Positions 38,013-53,000 of a stretch of 64,000 bases of DNA are shown here, piece by piece (the stretch's first letter is position 1; each line of letters begins with the position of its first letter). The translations under genes and the position numbers were made by a program. Source of the stretch: Hemicentrotus pulcherrimus. Its lineage: Eukaryota > Echinodermata > Echinoidea > Camarodonta > Strongylocentrotidae. A model generated the notes under the pieces. That model made no database searches, was not told the origin of the DNA, and worked only from the letters and a program-made list of their open reading frames with translations. The stretch covers positions 21,216-85,215 of the forward strand of contig BEXV01000009.1 in NCBI GenBank assembly GCA_003118195.1, in the 5' to 3' direction.

Positions 38013-41000
38013 TACATATTTTTCTCTCTCAATCTCTCTCGCTTTCTTTCCAGCTTTCTCTTTCTCTTATTCCATCCCTCTCTCTCTCTTCAGCACCTAA
38101 ACGCTCCCCTCCGTGCACTTTCTGTCGCTCATGCTCGATCTTTCCACCTCTTTCCCAAAGTGAACCAGACGAGCGGGATAACGGGTACATCCCTTAACTT
38201 CTAGAATGCACTTAGCGCGGCTGACGGCAAGCCACTGGGGAACAATCACACGTAATCTTGGAGTGGCCTGGGCTAATTATTGGTGAGTACCCACTAAAGG
38301 GCTCGTGTACTTTACCAATCAGCGTTATTTGACTTCATCAATACACGCATGAATTACCGTTCATACGTGAACAGTGAATGCAGGTGGATGAATGTACAGG
38401 CTATGCCAGTCAGAAACAAAATCCATTACCATATATCAGAAGATCATGATGAAAATATACTTTTGTGTGTGTGAGGTTGTTAGTAATCTCTATATTTCAT
38501 TCAGTCGCACCCGAAGTTATGATAACATGATCGTATAGGCTTTCAAGTCATCAGTTTTAGGGCAAATTCAATGCTCTAATGTGTTGCCCATAGAATCATG
38601 AAAGGATGACGTGATGACATTTAATCTACCCACACTTCAAAAGGTGATACACTAGGCTACTGAAATTGCATATTTGGTTATTAAAATTGATATTGATATT
38701 TAATTTAGTTAATTTATTTGGCCATGTTAGCGGATACATTTTTTTTGTATTAATCTGACAAATGCAAATGAATATCTATTACTTTAAAATAACTTGATAC
38801 CGAACCTGGCTTACAATCAACCATGTTTTTCAATAGCACATCAATCTCAATACTCAAGATATAATATTTGTTCAATGAACAGAATGTAGCATCTGTAACA
38901 TTATAAATGCAGGGGTCTGTGTCTATATACTATGTAAATATAAATCATTTCAGTGCTTTATTGACAAGCCTATTTGATTAATTAACAAGTTATCTAAATC
39001 TATTACAAGGAAACGGTTTTCATTACTGGATTTTTACTTGTAAGCTGAATTTATCACTGGTCTTATAAAAATATAAATTGTAAACTCTTATTTTACTATC
39101 AACCATGTTCCCTTCTTTCTTTCCTTCATTTTTTCCATATATTTTCTCTTCTTTATTCTTCTCCTTCTTCATGTTCTATTCGTTTAATACAAATTTTTGT
39201 ACTGAATGCCAAAGCTTTATATTTACCTATTTCATATCATACAATTTGCATGTATTTATTTGTTGCACTTTTATTTAGAAATTCAAGATGTGTCAGTTTT
39301 GAGCTGTGACTTTCAATTTGATATCAATAAACCTTTTCAATCCAAAATGTTCTTATTGATTACTTTAAAGTATTCGCGATAGTGCAAATAACTCGAGGAG
39401 CAAGGCTCGAAATCTACATTAATAATAGTTTGTTTTAACTAGGTTAATGGCTACATAACTATAGCAGGAATAATTGAAATGGTCAAAAAGATTTCGGATA
39501 AATTTGCAATTAACTACGATATTGCCTCGGATATCGTAGCATTTGAAAGAGTGAAAGTGCATTGTTATATTAAAAGAGACGTTTCCAAATATTCGATGCA
39601 AAATTAATCTTTGTAAAATATAGGAAAGAAAATTATTGCACAAGACAAACAAAAAGAAAGAGAGAGGGGGAAATCGAAAGGCAGATATTAAGAAAGATCC
39701 AGACAAGGATATATAACGACTTTCTCTCAGATCTTTACAGTTACCTATAGAATAATCAGTGTCATGCACCCCCCTCCCCCACCCCCACCGGTCTTGACGC
39801 TCAATTCGATTCAGCGGTTTCACGTCATATCAATAATTGGTATTACACCAAATCTCCTTACGCGCAGCAATAATGACTTACCTATCGTCTGGCACTTGTT
39901 ATCTCGAATGGGCATGCATAGTAGTGAATTGGTTTGGAAGCCTATCGACTTGTCTAATTCCTTGTCGATCCTGTCAAATAAAGGAGGAAATGTCTTTTAA
40001 ATATTCCGATTTCATAGCAAAATTAATAGCAATGTCATTACACAAAATGTACACAAAAACTTGATATAAAGATGAAGTCACAAATATGTTTAGAACTTGT
40101 GAAATTCGAGAGAAGAATACTCGTCATGCATGCATTCTTGCTAAATACTTTTTTTTACAGTGAACAGAATTTTTTCTTTTCTTTATTTTTGTTTGTGACT
40201 TCGATCATTCTTTTAAATCGTAAAAGTTAACGCCTTATTTCATAGTCAATTTCTTGATTCCTTACAAAGTCAAAACCTTCCTTCTTTGGCGAACCCATGC
40301 TTTTCTGTGTCTGATGAGCATAATTCATCAACCGTGGGTCACATCGTATAGGAATGGGTGTCTGATATAAAAGAATTAACTGACAAATATTTCAAATAGG
40401 TCTATTAAAACTACAATTACAATCAAAATCATCAGTAAGAATATTACCTTGAGAAAATAGTGAAAAGAGTTCACTTTTTGAACAATGAACTTTCGAAGAA
40501 TTTTGAAGAGAATTATTCGGAATAACTCTATTAGGAGGCACTCATCATCCATCAGTACCAGTGCTTTCACTGTGTTGTCAGTCCATCGGTGACACAGTTT
40601 TTTTTCCTCTATTACAAGGAAAAAGGGTTTTTAACACCCCCGTTCTCTTGGGAAATGAGTTTCTTAATATCGGATTTCTCCCTCTTTCTCGCAGTAATGA
40701 ATTCTAATGACAAGACATCAAAACCAAAATGTTCTATCATTCCAAAAATCTTTCTTTAAAATTCATAGGTTTTTACGAATACATCCGTATAAATGTGAAA
40801 TAGAATCGGTTGTAAGTTTGCTAACTGCCCAATGAAAAAAGAAAATGAGCTTTAATGGGAGCAAGTAGTAATATTTCTACACAAGTCATAAAGCTGAAAT
40901 GAATTATGGGAGATAATGGTCATAAAATTGGATTGTTCGTTTTTCAAGTCTTGCCCATCTTAAAATATTAATATATAATGTCTGCGAGAATGTGAATTGA

Positions 41001-44000
41001 CGAAAGCTTCATTTGGCTGAAATTACTTAGAGGGCTAAAGGTAAATTGTAAGGTCATTAATCCTAAATGAACTTCCACTCATTTCTGTATCTATAATAAA
41101 TAAATAAGGAAATTCAATCTAATGAAACATTGCTGTACGAAAAGACTAGGTTGAGTTCTAGTAAAGGTCACAAATTTGTACAGTTCGGGAGAATATTATA
41201 AGGTATTCCTTAAGAGGATTACTTTTCATATTCAAAATATGATGTAAATACTTAAATAATTTGGACCGATCTATCATGCACCATTCATGTATGTGTTGTC
41301 CCATTATGTTATGCAATGCATGGGACTTCAGCAAGATTGAACCAATTTCTCATAATTTAAATGATTTTAAAACCTCCTGGTATACACCAGTGTACGTACT
41401 AAACCTTTCCAAATTGTGTCCAGGTAAGTGTTTACAGTGTAATCGCATAATCGGAGCTAAACGTTATCTTTAACATCGTTCAAGAAAGAAGGAAAAAAAA
41501 AGGGTCTGGTTACCTTGGATCATTCTGTCCATCACTGACATTAACACTTTCTCCACTTATTGCCACTTGTTCAATTATTCCATTTGCTAGTTTGATATCC
41601 CCCGATGCGAAGGTCGGGTTCGTGTGCCCGTTCGACGTCGACCCAGGAAGATCGAAGACTTTCGAAAACGTGATCGTCTATAGGAGACGAATGGAGAAGA
41701 AAGAGAAGAGGTTCAAACAAAGGTTACTTATAAACATGAAAAGAAGTAAAATGAAGTCTTTGGCATTCATGTCATCGTTGAATGGGGAAATTTTCAGACA
41801 TTTTGAAATTGTAAGAGAGTAATGACAATCTACTGAACAAGACAAAATACGATTGCAAAAACTACCTGTATAACAAAAAAGTCAACCTTGCGCAATTTTA
41901 TAGCATCTCAAGTTGCCTTTTTAATATGTGAGCACTACAATGATATACCATGCCATCTTAACATTAATTCTAAAGGCAATACAGTTGTTTATTGGAATTG
42001 CCTTTGATTTGATTTTTTAGTAAAAACTGTCTTTGCAATTGTACAACTCGATTATTGTACTTGGTTTAGGCCTAGTTTAATGTATGGGATACAAATGCAA
42101 AGGATTCTATATGATTATATTATCTATACTGATATAGCATTCTTCTGCAGTTGTCAACAATCATACATAACAATATGTAATGCATCAATCATTGTGAAGT
42201 ATTATTTAAATACAAATCATTCTGAATGGAATACATCTTCATTGCAATATAATAAATGATCTAAATAATGTATAATGGATGGAAGCTACAAGAGTTAATG
42301 TGTTTGTTTTATGCGTTCAAGTCTCTTGACTCTTTCGGTCATCTAAAGAAGAATCTGCCATGAATATTCCGGGTTTGTATCCTGCCATGCGCAATGAAAT
42401 AATCAGTAATGACTATTTATACCCGTTTATTTACGGTTCTCCGGCAGTTAAGTTGCGGTATATGATAGTAAGTCGTTGCGGTAATTAAATGAGCTACGTA
42501 AATTCCGTCTCGGTAGCATTCAATCAAGCACGCGATGCAAGTCCGTACAAAATAGAAGCTAAAGTTAGATTGCTATTTAAACCGCCATTATACGATTTGT
42601 GCCTGCCCTGTATAGAAACATGAAAACAGAGGAGTCGAACAAAATAATTCAGGGGGTGGTCAACAAGAGCTAAAAACAAGATGGGCGACCAGGAAATGAG
42701 AATAATCCTTCGAGTATTAAAGTCCAGTCGAATCGAATCGAATTAAGATCCATCCATTTGATCCTAATGTAATACTGGACATGATGGAGGGTCCCGTCGG
42801 GGGCATGTAACATGCATGAATCTGGAGCGATTAGACTTTCATGAGACACGTCTAATCTCGTTGATTGTGCGAGATGAGGTTTGCTTCGTATACAGGTCGT
42901 TTCCAAGACGATCGATTCTGCAATAAAAACCCGAGTCAGACAACATGATTCGGAATTTGTTCTCCCTTCTCTTAAACAGAGAAAAGGGATATTGTTTCTC
43001 GATAGGAAGAAAGCAGTCCAACTCTGCATCTTGTAGGTATAAGACAAACAATCTAAGATCCATCACAAGACATGCAAGGTATTTGAATGCAACTGTTTCC
43101 ATGAGTATTTTCATAGTTCATTTCGGAAAGCGATGCTCTATTTTAGTGACAATTCTTTGTAGGGGATTGTTAGAAATCAGAAACTGTGACAACACGGTTA
43201 TTAAATTATTTCAAAAACTCTCGAGGATGATTGTGTAAACAAGAGTCTATTACTTAACATGTGAATGATAATCCCATCATAAACTCATCAATTAACTCTG
43301 ATATTTCAACTCACTTTCACTTTCATAGAAAGCAATAAAAACTTTAAGCTTCAAACTTCAAACTCCGTTATCGCATTTTTTTGAGATTGTGCAACTCTTG
43401 CTATCCAGTCCAATGTCCATGACACGGTACGTTGTCCTTTCATACTTAAATCAATCATAACAAAGTCTATATAGTGAATGCAAACACAAAAATAAGAACA
43501 CACCCACGGAATGACAGAAACAATGCATTTATGAAATCAGTATGATTATTTACCCGTTAAAATTTGTTGCTACCAAAATGCGTAGAATTGCTTTGATATT
43601 TTACCCCGCTTTTGTTGTCATTCAATTACTTGCTTGTCAGGTTGTTATAAAGTTTTTATTCATGCACTCGAAAAAAATCATATACACTGATTATTAGAGC
43701 AGTTTTAATCCTGTAATACCTCTTGGGCCGTTCAGATCATGCAACGAGTTCATTAGGTTGAAAAAGCATTCTATACAACCAATGCTTCCATACTTTAGAA
43801 CTGTACACAATTATGTTTCATGTTTCAAGTTTCAAGTTTATTTCCTCCACATTTTACACGGACTAAAGAAAGACATATAAAATAGAGATTATGTATATAC
43901 ATAATGTAATAAGACCACATCTGAATGATACTCGATTCATATTTTGGAATAAGTAGAATGTGAGGAACCTATTAAAAAGCAGTGCTTGTATATTTAAGGT

Positions 44001-47000
44001 TCCTGATAAAAATAGACATTGTAGATGAAAAACCGTAGCAGTATAGAGTATGTAAAGATTAATTCAAGAAAAAAATTGATAAACTGTTTGATACACGTCA
44101 TGATGGGAATCGTGTTAACGATAAACGATAAATTATTTACAGGGAATTTGACATTGAACTTATGATTTATTTTCAGCAGTCAAATATTTTGATCTTCAGT
44201 CTGTAGTTCCTTTTGATTTGTTCATGTATTCCGAAGACTCTCAAATGACCAATTTTAGCCATCAACTATACGTTTTACTTATTTTTCACATTTAAATTCC
44301 CTCCAGTGTGATTCTTCAAATATCACCCCATTAAATACCAATAATTTAAATCACTACTTAAGGGTGAAAAAACGGTGGAGGGAAAATGAGCAACCCATCA
44401 TTCTTTATTGTCGAAATTGTTTTCGCGCCGAGTAATTCCCTACAGACCGGCGTGTTAAAAATTGTCTGCTTTAATTTCTAGATCTGAAACAAGAAAGTAT
44501 ATATAGCCATGTATTTAAGTCTTGGTAGTCGTTGGAGTTGCGAAGAGCTAAAAATACTGAAAATCTTTACTTCTCCACTTTAAATTTGGGTCTACCTATT
44601 TATAATTTGAAGAAAATTTCAATTTCAAATCGAGTCTGCTGCTTTTAAAATATCAACAGAGGTCAGCCTTTGTTCAAGGGTTAACGGACATAACTCGTCG
44701 AAATAAAATCGCCGAAAGACGAGGCCGAAGTAGATCGACTGAAAAAATTGCGGTATCAATGACCTGTACGCGCTGGATAAGGAGTCAGACTGGCTGATCT
44801 ACTGTACTATGCCAGCGCATTGTATCACGTTCGATGGCGAGGAGGGAATGGTATTATTAAACGTATCCCCAAGCTACCGTAGATCTAATTAAACAGACTT
44901 CCCATAATTCTATCCCTGGAGTGGTGTGCTTTTATTTCCCCTTGAGAGGAGATATATTTTTTTCTCAGCACCACAGATCACATGCCAGACACTTGTAGTG
45001 GGAGAAAGAAAGAGAATATAATAAACCGCGATGTGAATTGTCTCTCCATGCGAATCCAGAAGGCTGTCATAATAACAAAAATGACAGTTCCTCGTATAAA
45101 GTAAATACCATTGCGTCAAATAATAACACGGTCTGAGTATAATAATAGGAGACTGACTGACATTTTGGAAGGTTTGTGAAGTGCTTGGGTGTGCTCTCTT
45201 CGCAGCCGTTTCCAGGAACGTCTGAAACCACTGACTTGGTCAGTTCAATCATGATATTTCATTTTTAAAGATGCATAATAAAGACAAGATTCATGGAAAA
45301 ATTCTTCAACAAGAAACACGTGAGATAAACAAAAATGAGAGAGGTTTCAAGTTATAGAATCCTTGCAAGCTAAAACATTCATTTTTTTTCCATAGACGAA
45401 GACGCCAATAAATGCAGATAAAAAATTGTTTTCCACTTTTCAATAACAAACGGTGGGTATTTTTCTTTAAACTTTCTAAAACGGTGTTCTTTTATTTCTA
45501 TACTTATTGATATATGTTAACGACTTTTATGACGATGCCAAATAGTTATACAAAAACTTTGATATCACAATCTATTGCCGTCACGTGTTAAAACTTTCAA
45601 CTGTTTTCAGTAGGCGTCCATACGTTTATTGATTCCGTCTCGAGAGTGAGAGGCGTATTTCAATGTCTCTCAAGAGACAACATAATAATTTCAGGACATC
45701 GTCTTCAAGAACGTGGATTGCATTTTCATACGCTGAAAACAGAGAGATATGAATAGAGTCCATCTTTTAAGCACTGAGCGTTACACTCCCATTTCCGAAA
45801 GTCTCTTCTCTAGCGGTGGTTCAAAGTACATGTTCGTACGCAGTAGATCAGAAAAGGCCGTTGCACACGAGACATCCTCTACTGACGCTAGACTGCGTTA
45901 GCGGCCGGTGCAGTCTTTAACGCAACGTGTAGACGCACCATGTGAGAGCAAAATCGTACAAACGGAGAATGCAAAGTGAACCTTTGCAAATATGCCATGA
46001 ATAAGTGGCGTTTGGACGAATTGTGTTCACAGGTTTGACTGACGTAGATGAGCATTCTACAAATTAAAACAATACTTTGAAATAACGTCGATTTCGTGGT
46101 AAACAAATATCAGTAACTGCTAGAATAGGTTATTTCATGAGGAAATAGCTTTTAAAGAATAAAGGGTCGTTCTTCATCGCTGGCTCGCAACAGTTACAAG
46201 ATGATTTAAGGTGAAAACTACGCTCGTAGCATTTAGAAAACAGAATAAACCTCGAAAACGGGTCGCTCGAATATCTCGTATTGAGGTCATGACCGAATAT
46301 AATATTTTTTATTTTTGCACGCTTGCTCCCAAAATTTAGAAACAAATTTGCTCGTACGTGTATACATGGCACTTGACGCGTGCCAGAGTGATGCAAAATG
46401 AATATTCAGCGATGAATGGAGAAGTTGAGATTGACGCGAAACTTGTTATCTTTTAAAGGGTGCCGTGACTAATAAAAGGTTGAAAAACGCTGACGTAGAT
46501 AACAACGCAAGCGAAATGACGCAACGGGCATTACAGGGATTCCTCATTCCAAACAGACTATTACCATTTTCAAAGATGCATCTCTAGCCGTCGTGTAATT
46601 TTTTTTTCTTCTCTTTCTCGTCATCAAACAATGTCATGTACGTACCGTCTCTCGCCGTTTCCCGCCGTTTCTCGCGATGCAACATCTTTTGATTTCGAGC
46701 GAGACGAATCAAGAACCCAATGACGGTATTAACATAAGCTTAGAGGTTGGTCTGGATTTAATTCCCCAGTTTGTCATCTATGCATCGATATGGTTCATTA
46801 GGACACATGAATGGGGTTGATCCTACCACAAGGCATTCGGTATTATTGCAAGCTCTAACAACATAATGAGCAATTATATTTTTCCCAAAGAAAACAGTGC
46901 CTCTAATAGTTTTTTAAGTGGAGGAGAGAACAAACTCATGTACAGTTATTAGGGTAATGTACAAAGATTTCTTCAGTTAATGCTTGGGTCTCGTCTAGCC

Positions 47001-50000
47001 ACACAGCTCATATTAGTGACTGATTACGACCAAATGAAAGAATGATTATCAAACGTTAGATCGACGGTATGTGAGTACAATGCGGAGCCCTAATTCCTCT
47101 TAAATTAATTTTTATGCTGCAGAGCAAGGTCAGGTATTTTCTTCCATAAATTATATTTCTGTAAAATGATCATACAATATAGTTATACATGCATTATAAA
47201 TATCGTGTTAAAAATGAACCCAAAAGTCGTTTGCTAGATAATTTATCTTCACTTTTTTACATTCAATGCAATTTTTGTAAGATTATGACAAAGGATCTTA
47301 CTTTAAGTTATTACTACATTTCGGGCTACTCTAATGAATTGTAGAAATATTTTGGTAGGTTTAATCATTGACTTCAATATTAATCATCACATAATTCGTT
47401 TGTAATCTATCACACGAGGAGTTTGAAATTGCAGCTAAACAAAGACACCTACTCATCAGTCAAAGTGTATTCTAAACTTCAAGACCACTAACGGATACAG
47501 ATTTTCATGTGAGGGGGGAGGGGCCAAATGAGTGTACGAAAATTGAGGAGAATAGTATTAAGATCGACATAATTTTAAAATTGCTGCTAAAATCTCGAAA
47601 CATCGATTGCACTCTTCTCTGACTATACTGGTATTTGAGATCGCTGGAAGAAGCATTCAGCTACTGCGTTAATAACACAGTGATTAACAAAATCTCAAAC
47701 ATAAAAACAGCAAAGGGGTTTCAGAGAGAGAGAGAGAGAGAGAGAAAAGAGAGGGGATAATACAATCACCCTTAAAATATAATGGTCTAAATTGAAATTA
47801 ATGTAAAATGGGCATGACTGGGAAAAACATAATCAGTATTACGTTTATGAGTTTTGCGTAATCAGTGAGGATTGTCCTAAACTTCAAGTCCCCGGATCGA
47901 ATCTTTATAAGTGACCCTTAAAAAGACACATCGGTGAAGACAGTTTATTTTCGAAAACTGAAACCCCCTCCCTAATTAGCATCATCGTTCGACTTACGCA
48001 AACACAAGGGAGAGAGAGCAAAGGAGCACCTCATCTTTATTCATCATTTTGAAGACGAATCGGCCACTGCTCCATGACACCCTAGGTGTCAAATAGCTCA
48101 CTTCTGCGAAAACCACGAGTCATTAAAATAGATTGCAAGACTTGATGAATGTCATCTGCCGTAAACTGAAAGGAGACCTTGCCAAAACCGACTGACTTTA
48201 CTCGCCGTTACTGCTAACTTATCTCCCTGGCCGAATATACATATATTTCTTCAAAATCAGAAAAAAATATCGTACTACCACTATTGATTTGTAAAAATGT
48301 AAGCGAAACAGCGGGGTGTAGGCCTGACGATTTTCAGAAAACTATAATCAACACTTTAAAGAGGAACTCCAGAACTGGTAAAAAAAGAAAATTGATTTTC
48401 ACAGAATCAAACGAAACTTACACTGAATGTTCAAGATTACAAATAAATAACACGTGCCAAACAATTTTGGAAGAAAATGTATACTGGCTGAGTAATAAGG
48501 ATAGAAAGACAAGGACATCGAGGTACATGTAGTACCAACCCCGACACCCCGACATCTGTATACAGTGCTTGTTACTTTACCAAGACTCGGTCAAATTTAT
48601 TATGATTTTGATGACTCCAGACCCTTGCAGTGCACACCAATACTTACATGCTACATGATCAACTGTTTCTGATCCTTTCCACACCTTTTCTTTCACAATG
48701 CAATCGCATTACCACTACTAAAGTTTAGCTTTAAATTAACCATTATGATATTTAAGTTTGGAAAAATATCTTCTAAAAAGTTGTAATGGCAACTATTTTT
48801 TGGAATGTATTTGAAGAAAAAAAAAGGTCATAAATAGTGATTCTACCTTTGAAACTTGAAAAAGAATCATTTCTAAATACTTTCTTTCCTAGATCGAAAT
48901 CATAAATCTACTTCGTTAAGAATATTTTGTCAACTCCACAGAACAACATAACAATCATGTTTGGTAACTGGACATAGAAGTGCAACTCGCTATCTATTCC
49001 ATCTGAGCTCAGACGATTACTTTAATTCGCGATCTTAAAAAAAATAATCGTGAACCTGTGTTCGTGAATCTCATTCTTTCTTTGTGCAGTGTTCAATATA
49101 ATTCAGTGTGTTAGTAAGTCGCTCCCTTGATCTTTGATCTAGGATTTTGTATTGAGTTTCACCTACTTGATTATCTAACCCTGGGGAAATTGTGAATTGA
49201 TTGAAAATAAAAGAGGGACATTGAATGAAAACCGTAGAGTCAACTAAGGAGAGGGAGAGGGGAGGGGGGGTATGAGATCATTTTATGCACACCAAAATGG
49301 GGGAGAGGGGAGAGGAAGGGGGACAGAGGGAGTCGGAAAGAAGATAGATAGAGAGAGAAAGAGAGGGAGAGAGAGAGAGAGAGGGGGGGGAAGAGTTCAT
49401 GAAATAATAAATAAACGCAGAAACATAGTAAGGAAAAATAGCGGTATAAAGAGAAGGGAGGGTTGAGAGATGAAGAAAGATAGAAAGAGAGATAGAAAGA
49501 AAACAGAAAGAGAGAGAGAGAGACAGAGACAGAGAAAGAGGGAAACAGATAGAGGAAGAGGAATAATATACAGGTAGGCAGGTAGAATGTATCAGAGAAA
49601 ACTAGAGTAGGATAAGGAGTAACGATTTATAGTTTTTACATAGTTATTCACAGATGACAGATGGGCGAAGCAAACAAACAAGTAGTCATCGAAAATAATA
49701 TCGCTAGTGATATTCGTTTGTCTCTAAGATCAATAAGGGATCTAAAAGATCACGACGTTTCGTGCGCTGCTACAACACTTCGACAAGTCACTTTACTTAA
49801 CACTTTCATATCTTCTGTAGATATAGCGTATAATGTTGAGAGCTATAAAAGGGCAATAGATCATATCATTTTCAGCAATCCACAAATTTCTGACTCTCAG
49901 CAATAAAAAATCACCCTACAAGAAGGCTATATACACCCTAAAATGCTGTACGTATATTTATCCTCAAAAGATATAATACCCCTACCTTGATTACAAATAT

Positions 50001-53000
50001 TATTGTGTCTCTCTACAGCACGATATAACCTGAAATTCGAAATGACCCCCACAACTAAGTCATTAAAGGGGTTTGTTGTCGCAATATAATATATGAACTT
50101 GTAGGAAGGCAGAGACAGGTTCAGACCACATGCATCAATACGAGAGAGAAAGATAGATGGGGAGAGAATGATTGAGAGAGAGAGAGAGGGAGAGAGAGAA
50201 AAAGACGGATACAGAAAAAAGAATTGAGCTGTATACTATAGGAATGATAAGGCGATGTACACAAAATGGAGGGCAGGATAAAAAGGAGTCCAAAGATATA
50301 GAAAAAAGTGAGACGTGTATCGAGAGGGAGAGAGAGAGAGAGAGAGAGAGGGCGAGAGAGAGAGAGCGAGAGAGAGAGAGGAAGAGAGAGAGGAGGAGAG
50401 AGGGAAAGTTGATAGAAAGAGGGTGGAGTGAGGGTAGAGAGAAAGAGAGAGGAGGAAATGAAAATAAAAAGGTGGAGAGGGCAAGGGATGGAAAAAAAAG
50501 GGACAGCATGGGGAGAGAGGGTAAGAGGAAGCGGGAGGAGAGGAAAATAAGGAGAGAGGAAATTGGAGAGAGGGGCCGGAGAGAGGGAGATTGTGGGGAA
50601 GAGGGAGAGCGAGAGGGGAAACAAATAAAGGTACCTAGAAGACCCCCGTTACCGCATTGAATTCGGTATTCATCATTCCATCAATATTTGATTAAGGTCC
50701 CTAACGTTTCTGACATTATGATTCCGGCAAATACTCCATTTCCTATCGTAAGATCAAACCTTTATTCCTCGACGGAGTCCAAGACATTATAGCGTGTGCC
50801 GCAAGCTGTCTGGGGACGAACATGATTCGAAGAGACGCTGGATATTAAACGTGATAAAGTACATTGTAAAGCTGGTGATTAGAATTTGAAGGCGGCTATG
50901 CTTTAAAACTCACCTGACAGCTCTATCTTAATACATCCTGCCATTTTGTTTTTTAATAAACGGAGTTTGCTGCATGGGGAAAAATGCGCCGAGAAAACCA
51001 ACGTGGGGGAACTTATTGATTTGGGAACGCGAAAAGATAGAGATGGAGAGGGAAATGAAAAGGGGTAGGAGTGGAAAGAGTAATACTTAGAGGAAATGAG
51101 TATGTATGTGAGGGTGTCTGTGCGTGGGTAGCTGTTTGTGAGTTTCTGTGTGTGGTTATGTGTGCTTGTGCATATAAACCGCTTCCAATTAATTTAGAGA
51201 TTGAATGAAATAACAAGATGACAAAATGCCTAGATGATTCAAAGTGAGAAGCTCAAATAAGAACGGAAGGCACTTATGGAAATATTGGGGTTAGAATTGT
51301 CTAATCGTGGAGGGGCGGTAATTATCAAAAAACGGGATAAACGTAATAAAGCAGTAGAATAGAGCTAAACAAAAATTGTTACGGAAAGAAAAATAGATAC
51401 AGAATCATATACCGATCGAAAGGCAGTGACACAATTCAGGATACAGACAGGACCATCGTTGCAGACCATTGGATAAAGTCTTAGCAATTGCAAAACAACA
51501 CAAGAAGAACGGGTGACATTCAAAGAGATGCGGACGGACAAAATGGCTAGCAAGAGCAGGGAGACAAATATTGCGGGAGACATAAGATGAGGGACAGTGA
51601 GAGAAAGAGAAAGAGAGAAAGAGAGAGAAAGAAAGAGAGAGAGAGAGAAAAAGAGAGAGAGAGAGAGCTGGCTGAGACTGAGGAGCGGTACCAATGCTGA
51701 ATGCGAATCGAAACGAAAGAGATAAACACAAAAATAAAAGCATATAAGGGAAAGCAGCAATAAGGTGAGTCAGAGAGACAAAAAAAAAAGGGAGTCCTTG
51801 GACGGCGGACGCAGAGGAAGATTGGATGAGAAGATAAACACGATCCACTATGCTAGGTCACGGCTTAGCTTTCCTCTTCTCAGGTCCTCGATGGACTAGA
51901 AAGCCCCAGGCTGATAAAGGTTAGCACTCTTAAGATTTCACGCTAACTACTTGTCCGATGTCCTCAAACATTAGTTTTCGGACAGCGGATCCGTGTTTGC
52001 AGAGGGGAACGATGGAAAGGGCACGTGGAGGATAAATAATAAAGAACAATCAACAACTCTCCTCTTTCATTTTAATCTGATACCAAAACAAAATTACTAG
52101 GCATTTTAGGATTTATTAGAAAAGCTTATTGATCGATTTCGTAAGGTGTAACATCAAAAGCAAATAAATTTGTATCCCTGGTTAAGACATTTATTACGAC
52201 CAAAGTTATGCTATTTTCGTGATGTTAATTATTATCATTATTCATTAAAGTTGAGGCATATAGCTTCCCAACTCACCCCGGCAACTTTCTCCACGATTGC
52301 CTTCAGATTAATTCTCATAACAAATACCACTGTGACAGTTTAATTGTGTTGAAAAAAATAGCAAAAGTAAAAAAAATAATTGCCCCCAGACATCACTCAG
52401 ACGATATTGTAATACAAATTCGCATAACAAGTAATTCTTTTGTTGCTTTACAAGTGTTATCCAACACGTGTCACAGAAAAGAGGGCATCATATTGCCCGT
52501 CATTTTCTTGAATCATGGAAAAGAGTATGTTGAAGATTGAGTAGGAAATAATTGTCTGCATGCTCTCTCATCCTCGTGCCTCACTCCAGTTTTGTTCTAA
52601 GTATGGCATGTCTAATCATCAAACTTTAACATGATATTATTCCAGACTACAACATGCATCGAAATAAGCCTGATTTGCCTGAATCAATTTATAGATTTGA
52701 CGGGTATGGAGTATTTTCCATGTGTACATCTACTTGCCCATAACATGATTTGCTATTTTCATTTCATGTACAACTGTATCAACATATCGAGATGTTCAAA
52801 CCCATACATCTAAACGCATAAAGCAATGTACATCTCGCGGAGAGAGAGAGAGATATATATATATATATACAGACACGGGAGGGAAGTCAGAAGAATTACC
52901 GAGTTCATAAACATGTATGCCAAAAGGGGGCAGTAAAGGCTAATGGCATTTTCCAACTCAACCTTAAAGATAAAGTTGAGTTCTGGTCAAGCGATTGCAT

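Noticed and set aside
45160..45252. - strand open frame with [14 protein letters not shown] resembling the start of a GAF-B segment
   Set aside because: No suitable acceptor or donor, and the true exon at 41514 already supplies this segment.
48284..48532. 82-residue frame partly preserved in the inverted copy at 52969-53357
   Set aside because: The similarity follows from DNA homology between two MITE copies. The other copy has early stops and the frame extends outside the element.
50121..50660. Long open frames (120-167 residues) on both strands
   Set aside because: They are translations of GA/CT repeats, with only Arg/Glu or Leu/Ser/Pro runs. Similar cases at 11597, 23495, 37666, 51365 and 62938 were rejected for the same reason.
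50918..50941. A 24-bp micro-exon candidate on the - strand with AG and GTGAGT ends
   Set aside because: No matching protein segment is missing, and its phase does not fit between exons 2 and 3.
52277..52330. Possible PDE11 GAF-B exon on the - strand reading ..[12 protein letters not shown] with good splice-like ends
   Set aside because: It loosely resembles the IAELVASTG region, but the exon at 41514-41677 covers that region with the right phases on both sides. This one needs a phase its neighbours do not supply.
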